This document shows, piece after piece, positions 8,730 through 15,459 of a stretch of DNA of 16,329 bases. Every line of letters starts with the position of its first letter. Positions within the stretch are counted from its first letter, which is position 1. The translations under genes and the position numbers were made by a program. The notes under the pieces were generated by a model. The model made no database searches and was not told the DNA's origin. It was given only the letters and a program-made list of their open reading frames with translations. Where the stretch lies: positions 1 to 16,329 of the forward strand of contig CALKYK010000288.1 in the NCBI GenBank assembly GCA_938003715.1, in the 5' to 3' direction. The stretch comes from an uncultured Gammaproteobacteria bacterium (GTDB lineage: Bacteria > Pseudomonadota > Gammaproteobacteria > Steroidobacterales > Woeseiaceae).

Positions 8730-8860
8730 CTGCGGGCTGGCCGGAAAGGGGACCACAATTTGCCACATTCCGCCGGTCGAATGCCACGACACAGCCCCGC
8801 GAGACGCAGCGCGCCCGCGCATCCTCGGAACCCGGCATGAGAAGCAAGCGAGGGAGGGTC
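8730..8860. promoter_or_regulatory. Divergent control region of the sortase system
   Basis: A 131 bp stretch between pdsR (minus) and the sortase-substrate gene (plus), and the only non-coding DNA in the sortase locus. Promoters for both directions should lie here or just inside the flanking ends. I could not identify a convincing -35/-10 pair on either strand. It contains the CCAC-type direct repeats listed separately. Confidence 0.6.
8753..8788. promoter_or_regulatory. Candidate PdsR operator: phased CCACA direct repeats
   Basis: CCACA occurs at 8753-8757 and 8763-8767, exactly 10 bp apart, and CCACG at 8784-8788, 21 bp further on. On the minus strand, towards pdsR, the first pair reads TGTGG-N5-TGTGG. 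OmpR/PhoB-family regulators typically bind tandem half-sites spaced one helical turn apart, so this arrangement in the only gap of the locus fits a PdsR site. The repeats are short and could be chance. Confidence 0.35.
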
Positions 8861-11035
8861 ATGCAGCAGCGAGAGGCGAATCGGCAAAGGGACCGCGTAC
8901 CGGGCGGCGTGTCGCGGGACTGGCATCCGCCCGCGGCGGATACGTGCGGAGACCGAATCAGGGACGCGTGGCGCAGGGCCCGGCTGCGGCAGTGGCCGCT
9001 GCTCCTGTGCGTGCTGTTCTGCCTGCCGGTCGCAACGCCGTCGGCGGCAGCGGAAGAAGACGTGCGGCCCGAGCAGGTGCAAAGCGGCAGCCTGCTGCTG
9101 CGCATGAAGTCAGGCTACGTGATCGCGACGCGGATGAACACGGACATCGAGGCGGATGTCAGCGGACTCGCCGCCAGGGTTCGCGTGCGCCAGGTGTTCC
9201 GCAACGACGGCAGCGAGTGGGTCGAGGGCGTGTACGTGTTTCCGTTGCCGGACAGTGCGGCGGTCGACCGGCTGCGCATGGAGATCGGCGAGCGCATCAT
9301 CGAAGGTGAGATTCGCGAAAAGGAGGCGGCGAAAAAGGCATACACGGAGGCCAAAGAGGCCGGCAAGAAGGCGAGCCTGGTCGAACAGCAGCGCGCAAAT
9401 ATGATCACGACCTCGGTCGCGAATATCGCCCCGGGCGAAAGCGTCACGATCGAGATCGCGTATCTCGAGACGCTGAAGTACGACGGCGGCAATTTCAGCC
9501 TGCGCTTCCCGCTTACGCTGACACCGCGTTTCATTCCGGGAACGCCGCTGCCGGGACGCAAGGGTTCGGGCTGGTCCGCGGATACGAGCGAAGTCCACGA
9601 CGCGTCGCTGATCACGCCGCCGGTCGTGACCCGGTCCGGCGACCATCGCGTTACGTTCGTCGCCAACCTGGACGCCGGCGTTCCGCTGCGCTACGTCGCC
9701 AGCCGCTATCACCCGGTCGATGTAACGAACGATGCCAACCGCTACCGCATCTCGCTTTCCGAGCGTGACGTGCCGATGGATCACGACCTGGAACTCACCT
9801 GGAAGCCCGCGACCGGCAGCGCACCGAAGGCCAGCGTCTTCGTCGAAACGGTCGGCGGCGAGCCGCACGTGCTGCTGATGGTGCTGCCGCCGGACGTCGG
9901 CGCGGACGCCGCGGCAGTGATGCCGCGCGAGCTGGTGTTCGTCATCGATACGTCCGGTTCGATGCACGGCACCTCTCTGGAGCAGGCGAAACGGGCCCTG
10001 ACACTGGCGCTGGACGGCCTGCGCCCGACGGACCATTTCAACGTGATCCAGTTCAATTCCGTGACCAGTACGCTGTTCCCGTCGAGTGCGGCTGCGTCGC
10101 CGCGAAACGTGTCGGTCGCGAAGTCCTACGTCGCATCGCTGAAGGCGAACGGGGGCACCGTGATGCGACCGGCGCTCGAACGCGCGCTGAAAACACCGGC
10201 CTACGAATCGCACCTGCGGCAGGTAATTTTCATCACCGACGGCAGTGTCGGCAACGAGGACGATCTCGCACGCCTGATCGAGGCGAATCTCGGCAGCGCG
10301 CGCCTGTTTACTGTCGGTATCGGTTCGGCGCCGAACGGCTGGTTCATGCGCAAGGCCGCGGAAGCCGGGCGCGGCACGTTCACGACGATCAGCGCGCTGC
10401 ACGAAGTAAACGAGAAAATGGGCCGCCTGTTTCACAAGCTGGAAGCGCCGCAGGTCACCGACATCGATGTCGACTGGCCCGGTGCAGGCGGCGTCGAGCC
10501 TTACCCGGCGAAGGTGCCGGACCTGTACGCAGGAGAACCGGTGTTCGTGAGGGCGCGCCTGTCGCAGCCGGCACGCCCGGGCGACGTCGTGCGGGTTCGC
10601 GGCGATTCCGCAGCGGGTACCTGGAGCAGCGAGCTGCGTATTGCCGCAGGTGAAAACGCGCCCGGCATCGGCGCGCTCTGGGCGCGCGCGAGAATCGAAG
10701 CGCTGCAGGATGATGCGCGCCGCGGTGCGGACGCCGATGCGACGCGAAAAGCAATCATCGACACCGCGCTCGCACACCACCTCGTCAGCAAGTACACGAG
10801 CCTGGTCGCCGTCGACAAGACACCGGTGCGGCCGGCCGGCACGCACCTGTCGAAGGAACAGGTGCCGAACCTGCTGCCGTACGGCCAGAGCCACCGCGCG
10901 ATATTCGGCTTTCCCGCGACGGCGACGCCGGCGCCGTTGCAGCGTCTCATCGGGTTGCTGCTGATCGCGGCCGGTCTGGCCGCGATCGCGGTGGCCCGGA
11001 GGAGGGCCCGCCATGCAGAAGCCGAACCGGCGTAA
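8861..11035 (+). CDS. Marine proteobacterial sortase target protein (VIT + vWA domains)
   Basis: A 724-residue secreted protein, the dedicated substrate of the sortase encoded next to it. After a long charged N-region there is a signal-peptide core at about residues 45-58 and an AxA site before E65. A VIT domain covers about 70-235. A von Willebrand factor A domain follows from about 358, with a complete metal-ion-dependent adhesion site: D363-x-S365-x-S367, T433 and D460. The C-terminus is a tripartite sorting signal: FPATAT at 684-689, a hydrophobic helix at about 692-711, and a basic cluster ARRRARR-like (RRRAR). The motif is an LPxTG variant with A in place of G. ATG 8861 is chosen because AGGGAGGG lies just upstream; ATG 8837 or GTG 8909 are possible alternatives. 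It overlaps the sortase gene by 23 nt. In related systems this is often the only sortase substrate in the genome. Its molecular function and the acceptor it is attached to are unknown. Confidence 0.92.
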   Translation: MQQREANRQRDRVPGGVSRDWHPPAADTCGDRIRDAWRRARLRQWPLLLCVLFCLPVATPSAAAEEDVRPEQVQSGSLLLRMKSGYVIATRMNTDIEADVSGLAARVRVRQVFRNDGSEWVEGVYVFPLPDSAAVDRLRMEIGERIIEGEIREKEAAKKAYTEAKEAGKKASLVEQQRANMITTSVANIAPGESVTIEIAYLETLKYDGGNFSLRFPLTLTPRFIPGTPLPGRKGSGWSADTSEVHDASLITPPVVTRSGDHRVTFVANLDAGVPLRYVASRYHPVDVTNDANRYRISLSERDVPMDHDLELTWKPATGSAPKASVFVETVGGEPHVLLMVLPPDVGADAAAVMPRELVFVIDTSGSMHGTSLEQAKRALTLALDGLRPTDHFNVIQFNSVTSTLFPSSAAASPRNVSVAKSYVASLKANGGTVMRPALERALKTPAYESHLRQVIFITDGSVGNEDDLARLIEANLGSARLFTVGIGSAPNGWFMRKAAEAGRGTFTTISALHEVNEKMGRLFHKLEAPQVTDIDVDWPGAGGVEPYPAKVPDLYAGEPVFVRARLSQPARPGDVVRVRGDSAAGTWSSELRIAAGENAPGIGALWARARIEALQDDARRGADADATRKAIIDTALAHHLVSKYTSLVAVDKTPVRPAGTHLSKEQVPNLLPYGQSHRAIFGFPATATPAPLQRLIGLLLIAAGLAAIAVARRRARHAEAEPA
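10998..11006 (+). promoter_or_regulatory. Shine-Dalgarno of the sortase gene inside the target's basic tail
   Basis: GGAGGAGGG, with its AGGAGG core 7 nt before the sortase ATG at 11013. The same bases are the CGG-AGG-AGG arginine codons of the substrate's C-terminal basic cluster, so one sequence serves both as the topology signal and as the ribosome-binding site. It fixes the sortase start. Confidence 0.75.
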
Positions 11036-11603
11036 CCGATTCGTCCGGACCGCGATCGTGTCTTCGGTACTTTGCTTAGGCTTTTGGCAGTTCGGCGAGG
11101 GCGCCTACATCCCCGCCAAGGCGTGGGCGGCGCAGGAGCTCCTGCAGCGGGCCTGGCACAAGGCGGGCAAGGGCATTTCGCGGCCGGCACCCTGGCCGTG
11201 GGCGGACACCTGGCCGGTCGCACGCCTCAAAGCAAAAGGGGGGGACGTGGAGCTGGTCGTGCTTGCCGGCGGGTCCGGGCGAACGCTCGCGTTCGGTCCC
11301 GGCCACCTTGACGTCAGCGCGCTGCCGGGCGAAGCCGGCAACAGCGTGATTGCCGGCCATCGCGACACGCACTTCCAGTTCCTGAAATACATGCAGGTGG
11401 GTGAGTCGATACAGGTCGAGATTCCCGACGGCCGTCAGCACCTGTACCAGGTGACCGACATCGACGTCGTCGACTCGCGCCGCGGCAGCATCGTGCTCGA
11501 TACCGACGACGCGATGCTGACGCTCGTGACCTGCTATCCGTTCGACACGCTCGAGGCCGGCGGGCCGATGCGCTACGTCGTCACGGCAAGGAAGATCTTT
11601 TGA
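11013..11603 (+). CDS. Class GN sortase
   Basis: A 196-residue membrane-anchored transpeptidase of the Gram-negative sortase class. It is expected to cut the sorting motif of the adjacent VIT/vWA protein between T and A and transfer it to an unknown acceptor at the outer face of the inner membrane. One N-terminal transmembrane anchor lies at about residues 10-27, followed by the beta-barrel catalytic domain. The catalytic triad is visible: H116 in AGHRDTHF, C174 in LVTCYPFD and R187 in GGPMRYVV. The length is normal. The start overlaps the substrate gene by 23 nt and is preceded by a strong AGGAGG, so the pair is translationally linked. The gene ends 6 nt from the convergent Nudix gene. Confidence 0.95.
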   Translation: MQKPNRRNRFVRTAIVSSVLCLGFWQFGEGAYIPAKAWAAQELLQRAWHKAGKGISRPAPWPWADTWPVARLKAKGGDVELVVLAGGSGRTLAFGPGHLDVSALPGEAGNSVIAGHRDTHFQFLKYMQVGESIQVEIPDGRQHLYQVTDIDVVDSRRGSIVLDTDDAMLTLVTCYPFDTLEAGGPMRYVVTARKIF

Positions 11604-11612
11604 GTTCGCTCA
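11601..11612. other. Short hairpin holding both convergent stop codons
   Basis: TGAG-TTCG-CTCA can form a 4 bp stem with a TTCG loop. The left arm contains the sortase TGA and the right arm the Nudix TGA on the other strand. There is no T-tract and the stem is short, so I do not call it a terminator. Confidence 0.25.
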
Positions 11613-12131
11613 GTCCGCGAGCAGAAGCAGCGCGGCCGCGCTGATCGCGTCGGTAATCTCGCCCCGGCGCACCATTTCCGCGGCATCCGCGAGCGGCAGC
11701 CTGCGGATTTTTAGGTCCTCCATCTCGTCGAAGTCCGGCTCGCCGGTTTCGATACCTTCGGCGACGAAGACGAAGCCCTCCTCGTCGGTGACGGAGTTGC
11801 TGGTGTGCAGGCGCATGACCTGGCGCCAGCGGCTCGCCGTCAACCCGGTTTCTTCCTTCAGCTCGCGCTTCGCCGTCTCGAGCGGCGTCTCGCTGCCGTC
11901 GGAGCCGCCCATCGGCAGCTCCCACGAATACTCGTCGAGCGTATAGCGGTGCTGGCCGACCAGCCAGGTATTGCCGTCGGCGTCGATGGGCACGATCGCG
12001 ACAGCCTTGTTCTTGAAGCGGACGACGCCGTACTGGTTCTCGCCGCCGCCAGGATTGATGACGTGGTCCTCGTAGACGGCGAACCACGGATTCTCGTAGA
12101 TCAGTTTCGAACCGAGTTTCTTCCAGCTCAT
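11610..12131 (-). CDS. Nudix hydrolase, ADP-ribose pyrophosphatase-like
   Basis: A 173-residue cytoplasmic Nudix hydrolase. The Nudix box at residues 75-97 matches GX5EX7REUXEEXGU exactly, including R89-E90 and the metal-binding EE at 93-94. The preceding strands (VAIVPIDADGNTWLVGQHRY, SWELPMGG) are typical of the ADP-ribose/sugar-nucleotide pyrophosphatase branch, so cleavage of ADP-ribose or a similar NDP-sugar is likely; the exact substrate cannot be read from sequence. The start at 12131 is chosen because conserved sequence begins at MSWKKLGS; the frame stays open further upstream but that part lies inside the SRPBCC gene. Its ATG overlaps the stop of the preceding gene as ATGA, indicating translational coupling. 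Confidence 0.9.
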   Translation of the reverse strand: MSWKKLGSKLIYENPWFAVYEDHVINPGGGENQYGVVRFKNKAVAIVPIDADGNTWLVGQHRYTLDEYSWELPMGGSDGSETPLETAKRELKEETGLTASRWRQVMRLHTSNSVTDEEGFVFVAEGIETGEPDFDEMEDLKIRRLPLADAAEMVRRGEITDAISAAALLLLAD

Positions 12132-12577
12132 GCCTTGTCCGCCAGGTCGGACTCGACCATCAGCTTGAAACGCTGCATGTCGCCATCGACGCGCTTTTTG
12201 ATCGCACCCGCCATGAACAATGAAAGAAATCGCATCAGCCCGCGAAATCGATAGTTGCACCAGCTCGTCCAGCGCGTCGTGTTCTCGTCGAGCGCATCGA
12301 AGTGATTGACGATGATCGTCGAGCCGAATCCTGCGTCGTACATCCCCGCGAGCAGGTCAGGCTCGCGCCGCTCCGACAGCGTCTCCTGCATCACGATCTC
12401 GCGGCCGTTTTCCTCGTACACGAGTTCGGACACGGCGCCGACCTGCCCGGGCGTGCCCGATACCGGCGTGAATGACTTCAGCCCGGTCTGCCAGCGCGTC
12501 ATGTTGTCCACGTTGTCGAAAGCGGCCCAGACGGCTTCCCGAGGCGCGTCGATCGTGACTTCGTACTTGACCTTCAT
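12128..12577 (-). CDS. SRPBCC (START/polyketide cyclase-like) family protein
   Basis: A 149-residue protein of the SRPBCC helix-grip fold, a superfamily with a deep hydrophobic ligand pocket. Typical features are the opening strand KVKYEVTIDAPREAVWAAFDNVDNMTRW, the central beta-strands with FGSTIIVNHFDAL and TTRWTSWCNYRF, and a long C-terminal helix (AIKKRVDGDMQRFKLMVES). Ligand and role are unknown. There is no signal peptide. The start at 12577 follows AGGGAG at 6-7 nt; the open frame continues upstream but has no homology there. It is the first gene of a two-gene unit with the Nudix hydrolase (4 nt ATGA overlap) and is divergent from a MATE transporter. Confidence 0.85.
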   Translation of the reverse strand: MKVKYEVTIDAPREAVWAAFDNVDNMTRWQTGLKSFTPVSGTPGQVGAVSELVYEENGREIVMQETLSERREPDLLAGMYDAGFGSTIIVNHFDALDENTTRWTSWCNYRFRGLMRFLSLFMAGAIKKRVDGDMQRFKLMVESDLADKA

Positions 12578-12715
12578 GACGGCTCCCTGGACGTGTTCTC
12601 GCAATGGTAACGCGTCTCGGCAAGCGGTTTGCACGCCGGGGACGCCTGGGTCATAGTTGTCCGGCGTGCCGCCGCCGCATCGGCGAAGCGGGCGCAATCC
12701 CCGTTTGGACGATTC
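12578..12715. promoter_or_regulatory. Divergent promoter region, SRPBCC gene / MATE transporter
   Basis: A 138 bp gap between divergent genes. The plus strand has a possible sigma-70 promoter: TTGCAC at 12629-12634, a 17 bp spacer, then CATAGT at 12652-12657. That would start transcription about 50 nt before the transporter ATG. The match is partial (3/6 and 4/6). No clear promoter was found for the minus strand. Confidence 0.3.
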
Positions 12716-14095
12716 ATGCAAGAACCTCGAGCACGCCTGACTCGCGGGTCGGTCAGTCGGCATCTGGCCGCGATGACAGTGCCGGTCCTGTTCGGCATCT
12801 TCACGATGATGCTGACGACCTTCATCGACGCCTGGTTCATCGGCCAGGTCGGTGACCGCGAGCTCGCCGCGCTGTCGTTCGCGTTCCCGGTAATCATGGT
12901 GGTGACCAGCGTCGCGATCGGGCTGGGTGCCGGCACCTCGTCAGTGGTTGCCCGCGCCATCGGCGCCGAGAACCATCGCCGCGCGCGCCGGCTCGCAAGC
13001 GACAGCCTGCTGCTCGCGTTCGGCATAACGGCGTGTTTCAGCCTGCTCGGCGTCCTGACGATTGCGCCCCTGTTTCGCCTGCTCGGCGCACCGGAGGACA
13101 TGATCCCGCTGATCGCCGGCTACATGTACATCTTCTATGGCGGGGTGCCGTTCGTCGTCGTCGGCATGGTCGGCATGAGCTGCATGCGCGCCACCGGTGA
13201 GACGACGTTGCCGAGCATGCTGATGGTGATTGCGTCGGTCCTCAACATCGCGCTCGATCCGCTGCTGATTTTCGGTCTCGGACCGTTCCCGGAGATGAAG
13301 CTCAACGGTGCGGCGATGGCCGCACTGCTGTCGCGCGGCGCGATCTTCTTCGGCACCGTGTACCTGATGCGCAGTCGCCTGGACCTGCTCTCGTTCAATG
13401 CACCCGAGCGCGGCGAACTCGTGTCGTCGTGGCGGGACATACTGCACGTCGGCATTCCGGCCGCAGGAACGAACGCGATCATCCCGATCGCGACCGGCGT
13501 AATTACCGCCATGCTCGCGCGGTACGGCCCGGACGCGGTCGCCGGCTTCGGCGTCGCGAGTCGCGTCGAATCGCTGACGCTGGTGCTGTTCTACGCGCTG
13601 TCGGCCATCATCGGCCCGTTCGTCGGGCAGAATATTTCGGCGAACAAGTCGGACCGCATCTACCGCGCGCTATGGCTGTGCACGGTGTTCTGCCTCGGAA
13701 CCGGCCTCGTCATTGCCGGCGGGCTCGCGCTCCTGTCCGGCTGGCTGCCGGGGCTATTCAGCGACAGCGCCGAAGTGACCGGCGTCGCCCGCCAGTTCCT
13801 GCTGATCGTGCCGATCAGCTACGGCACATACGGCATGGTCATGGTGATGAACGCATCGTTCAACGGCATGGGCAAACCGATGCCGGCCGTGCACATCAGC
13901 GTCACACGCATGGTGGTGCTGTACCTGCCGCTCGCCTGGGCGGGCGATCACTTCTTCGGCGTCGCCGGCATCTTCGGCGCCTACGCCGTGGCGAACGTGG
14001 TCACCGGCATCGCCGCGTATGCCTGGGCGCGATCGTCGGTACAGGAACAGTGCGACGCGCACGTCACGCCTGTGGCGGTGTCCGAATCCGTTTAA
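12716..14095 (+). CDS. MATE family multidrug/cation antiporter (NorM/MepA-like)
   Basis: A 459-residue inner-membrane protein with about 12 hydrophobic segments in two similar halves, the normal size and layout of MATE transporters, which export organic cations or metabolites in exchange for Na+ or H+. The first helix has TTFIDAWFIGQVGDRELAAL with membrane aspartate D38, and the first half continues with AFPVIMVVTSVAIGLGAGTSSVVARAIG-type sequence. The second half starts near HVGIPAAGTNAI, with GFGVASRVESL and GPFVGQN motifs. ATG 12716 follows a weak GGA at 6 nt; upstream in-frame starts add a low-complexity leader and are less likely. The substrate cannot be inferred. Its stop overlaps that of the convergent DinF-type gene. 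Confidence 0.9.
   Translation: MQEPRARLTRGSVSRHLAAMTVPVLFGIFTMMLTTFIDAWFIGQVGDRELAALSFAFPVIMVVTSVAIGLGAGTSSVVARAIGAENHRRARRLASDSLLLAFGITACFSLLGVLTIAPLFRLLGAPEDMIPLIAGYMYIFYGGVPFVVVGMVGMSCMRATGETTLPSMLMVIASVLNIALDPLLIFGLGPFPEMKLNGAAMAALLSRGAIFFGTVYLMRSRLDLLSFNAPERGELVSSWRDILHVGIPAAGTNAIIPIATGVITAMLARYGPDAVAGFGVASRVESLTLVLFYALSAIIGPFVGQNISANKSDRIYRALWLCTVFCLGTGLVIAGGLALLSGWLPGLFSDSAEVTGVARQFLLIVPISYGTYGMVMVMNASFNGMGKPMPAVHISVTRMVVLYLPLAWAGDHFFGVAGIFGAYAVANVVTGIAAYAWARSSVQEQCDAHVTPVAVSESV
14092..14095. other. TTAA palindrome shared by two convergent stop codons
   Basis: The plus-strand TAA (14093-14095) and the minus-strand TAA (complement of 14092-14094) overlap, so the two MATE genes share stop-codon bases and have no intergenic DNA between them. 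Confidence 0.95.
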
Positions 14096-15459
14096 CCCGG
14101 CACGGCGTCGTGCATCCGCCGCCGGTAATAGGCGTGCATACCGACGCCGCGACTCAGCATGAACAGCGTCAGCGCGAACCACAGCCCGTGGTTGCCGAGA
14201 AAGCGGAATGCCAGCCACGCCGGGACGAACACGAGGAACGTCGACACCAGCATGATGTCGCGCATGGCGCGGGCGCGCGTCGCGCCGACGAACACGCCGT
14301 CGTACAGGTAGCACCACACGGCGATCACCGGCATCGCGATCATCCAGGGCAGGTATTCGAGGCTTGCGTCGATGACGGCCGGCAGATCCGTCAGCAGCCG
14401 TACGAACATCGGGCCGAATAAAAAGAACAACAGCACGAAGCCGACGGATACGTAGAACGACCAGCGCAGGGTCAGGGTCACCGAGCGGCGGAACGCGCGC
14501 CGGTCATTTGCCCCCACCGCCTTGCCGACCAGCGCTTCCGCGGCGTGCGCGAGGCCGTCCAGCGCGAACGACAGCAGGTTCAGGAGGTTCAGCAGTACCG
14601 CGTTCGCCGCGAGGACGACGGCGCCCTGGCGCGCACCGGCAGCGGTGACGAACGCGAACGTGAACATCAGCGCCATCGTGCGCACCAGAAGGTGCAGGTT
14701 GACCGCGAAGAATCCGGCGTACTCCGCCAGCTTCGTCAACCCGGACCAGCGTATGGCGCCCGGATGTCCGCGCAGGTAGCGCAGCACGAACGCCGTGCCA
14801 ACCGCGAGGCCGGCGAACTCGGCGATCACCGACGCCGCGGCGACGCCGTCGACGGTCATGCCGAAGCCGAGGACGAACAGGAGATCGAGCGCGATGTTGG
14901 TCAGGTTGATGACCAGCACGATGTAGAGTGGAACGCGCGCGTTCTGCAGCCCGAGAAACCAGCCGATCAGTACGAAGTTTGCCAGCGTCGCCGGCGCGCT
15001 CCAGATCCGGATCGAAAAATACTCCTCGGCCAGCGGCGTGACCGCGCTGCCGGGGCCCAGCAGCTGCATGGCCAGTTCGCGCAGAGGCGACTGCAGCACG
15101 ATCAGCGCCGCGGCGATCGTGAATGCCGCAACCAGCGCCTGGCCGAGTGCGACCTTCAGGCCGTCGTCGTCGTTTGCGCCGAAGCGCTGGGCTGCGATAC
15201 CGGTCGTGCCCATGCGCAGGAAATTGAAGCCGGCGTAAAGGAAGCCGAAGATCGTCGAGCCCACCGCGACCGCGCCGAGATAGGTTGCGTTGTCGAGATG
15301 CCCGGTGACGCCCGTATCGACCATGCCGAGCAGCGGCACCGACACGTTGGACAGGATCATCGGCCACGCGATACGCCACACCGCGCGATTGTCGGGAATC
15401 GTGGACCGGGTCGCGCCGGCCGCCGGATCGCTGCAATCCGGCGCGGCGTCAGAACGCAT
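14092..15459 (-). CDS. dinF: MATE family efflux transporter, DinF type
   Basis: A 455-residue inner-membrane transporter with about 12 hydrophobic segments, of the DinF branch of the MATE family. The diagnostic first-helix region is PLLGMVDTGVTGHL with D48, followed by NATYLGAVAVGSTIFGFLYAGFNFLRMGTTG. It is clearly different from the NorM-like transporter facing it, so the two are not a recent duplication. DinF proteins exchange cations for substrates and are often associated with lexA in enterobacteria; here there is no lexA, and the gene instead overlaps the 3' end of glutaryl-CoA dehydrogenase by 11 nt. The start at 15459 lies inside that upstream gene; an AAGGA is present but about 13 nt away, so coupled translation is likely. 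Confidence 0.88.
   Translation of the reverse strand: MRSDAAPDCSDPAAGATRSTIPDNRAVWRIAWPMILSNVSVPLLGMVDTGVTGHLDNATYLGAVAVGSTIFGFLYAGFNFLRMGTTGIAAQRFGANDDDGLKVALGQALVAAFTIAAALIVLQSPLRELAMQLLGPGSAVTPLAEEYFSIRIWSAPATLANFVLIGWFLGLQNARVPLYIVLVINLTNIALDLLFVLGFGMTVDGVAAASVIAEFAGLAVGTAFVLRYLRGHPGAIRWSGLTKLAEYAGFFAVNLHLLVRTMALMFTFAFVTAAGARQGAVVLAANAVLLNLLNLLSFALDGLAHAAEALVGKAVGANDRRAFRRSVTLTLRWSFYVSVGFVLLFFLFGPMFVRLLTDLPAVIDASLEYLPWMIAMPVIAVWCYLYDGVFVGATRARAMRDIMLVSTFLVFVPAWLAFRFLGNHGLWFALTLFMLSRGVGMHAYYRRRMHDAVPG

Noticed and set aside
8730..8822. An N-terminal extension of the response regulator
   Set aside because: The receiver domain starts at MSKRIAIVEDE; the upstream 31 residues have no homology and would remove the divergent promoter region.
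8615..8860. A longer N-terminus for the VIT/vWA protein
   Set aside because: It would overlap pdsR on the other strand and place about 120 low-complexity residues before the signal peptide; ATG 8861 has a better ribosome-binding site.
10874..10891. LPYGQS as an alternative sorting motif in the target protein
   Set aside because: It lacks the threonine and is too far from the membrane helix; FPATAT sits at the right distance.
9110..11014. A 634-codon open frame antisense to the VIT/vWA gene
   Set aside because: It is a mirror of the real gene's codon bias, with no motifs; the plus-strand frame has signal peptide, VIT, vWA and sorting signal.
11601..11612. Intrinsic terminator between sortase and Nudix genes
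   Set aside because: The stem is only 4 bp and no T-tract follows in either direction.
12716..15459. The two MATE genes as a recent inverted duplication
   Set aside because: Their first helices and overall sequences belong to different branches (NorM/MepA-like versus DinF), with little similarity.
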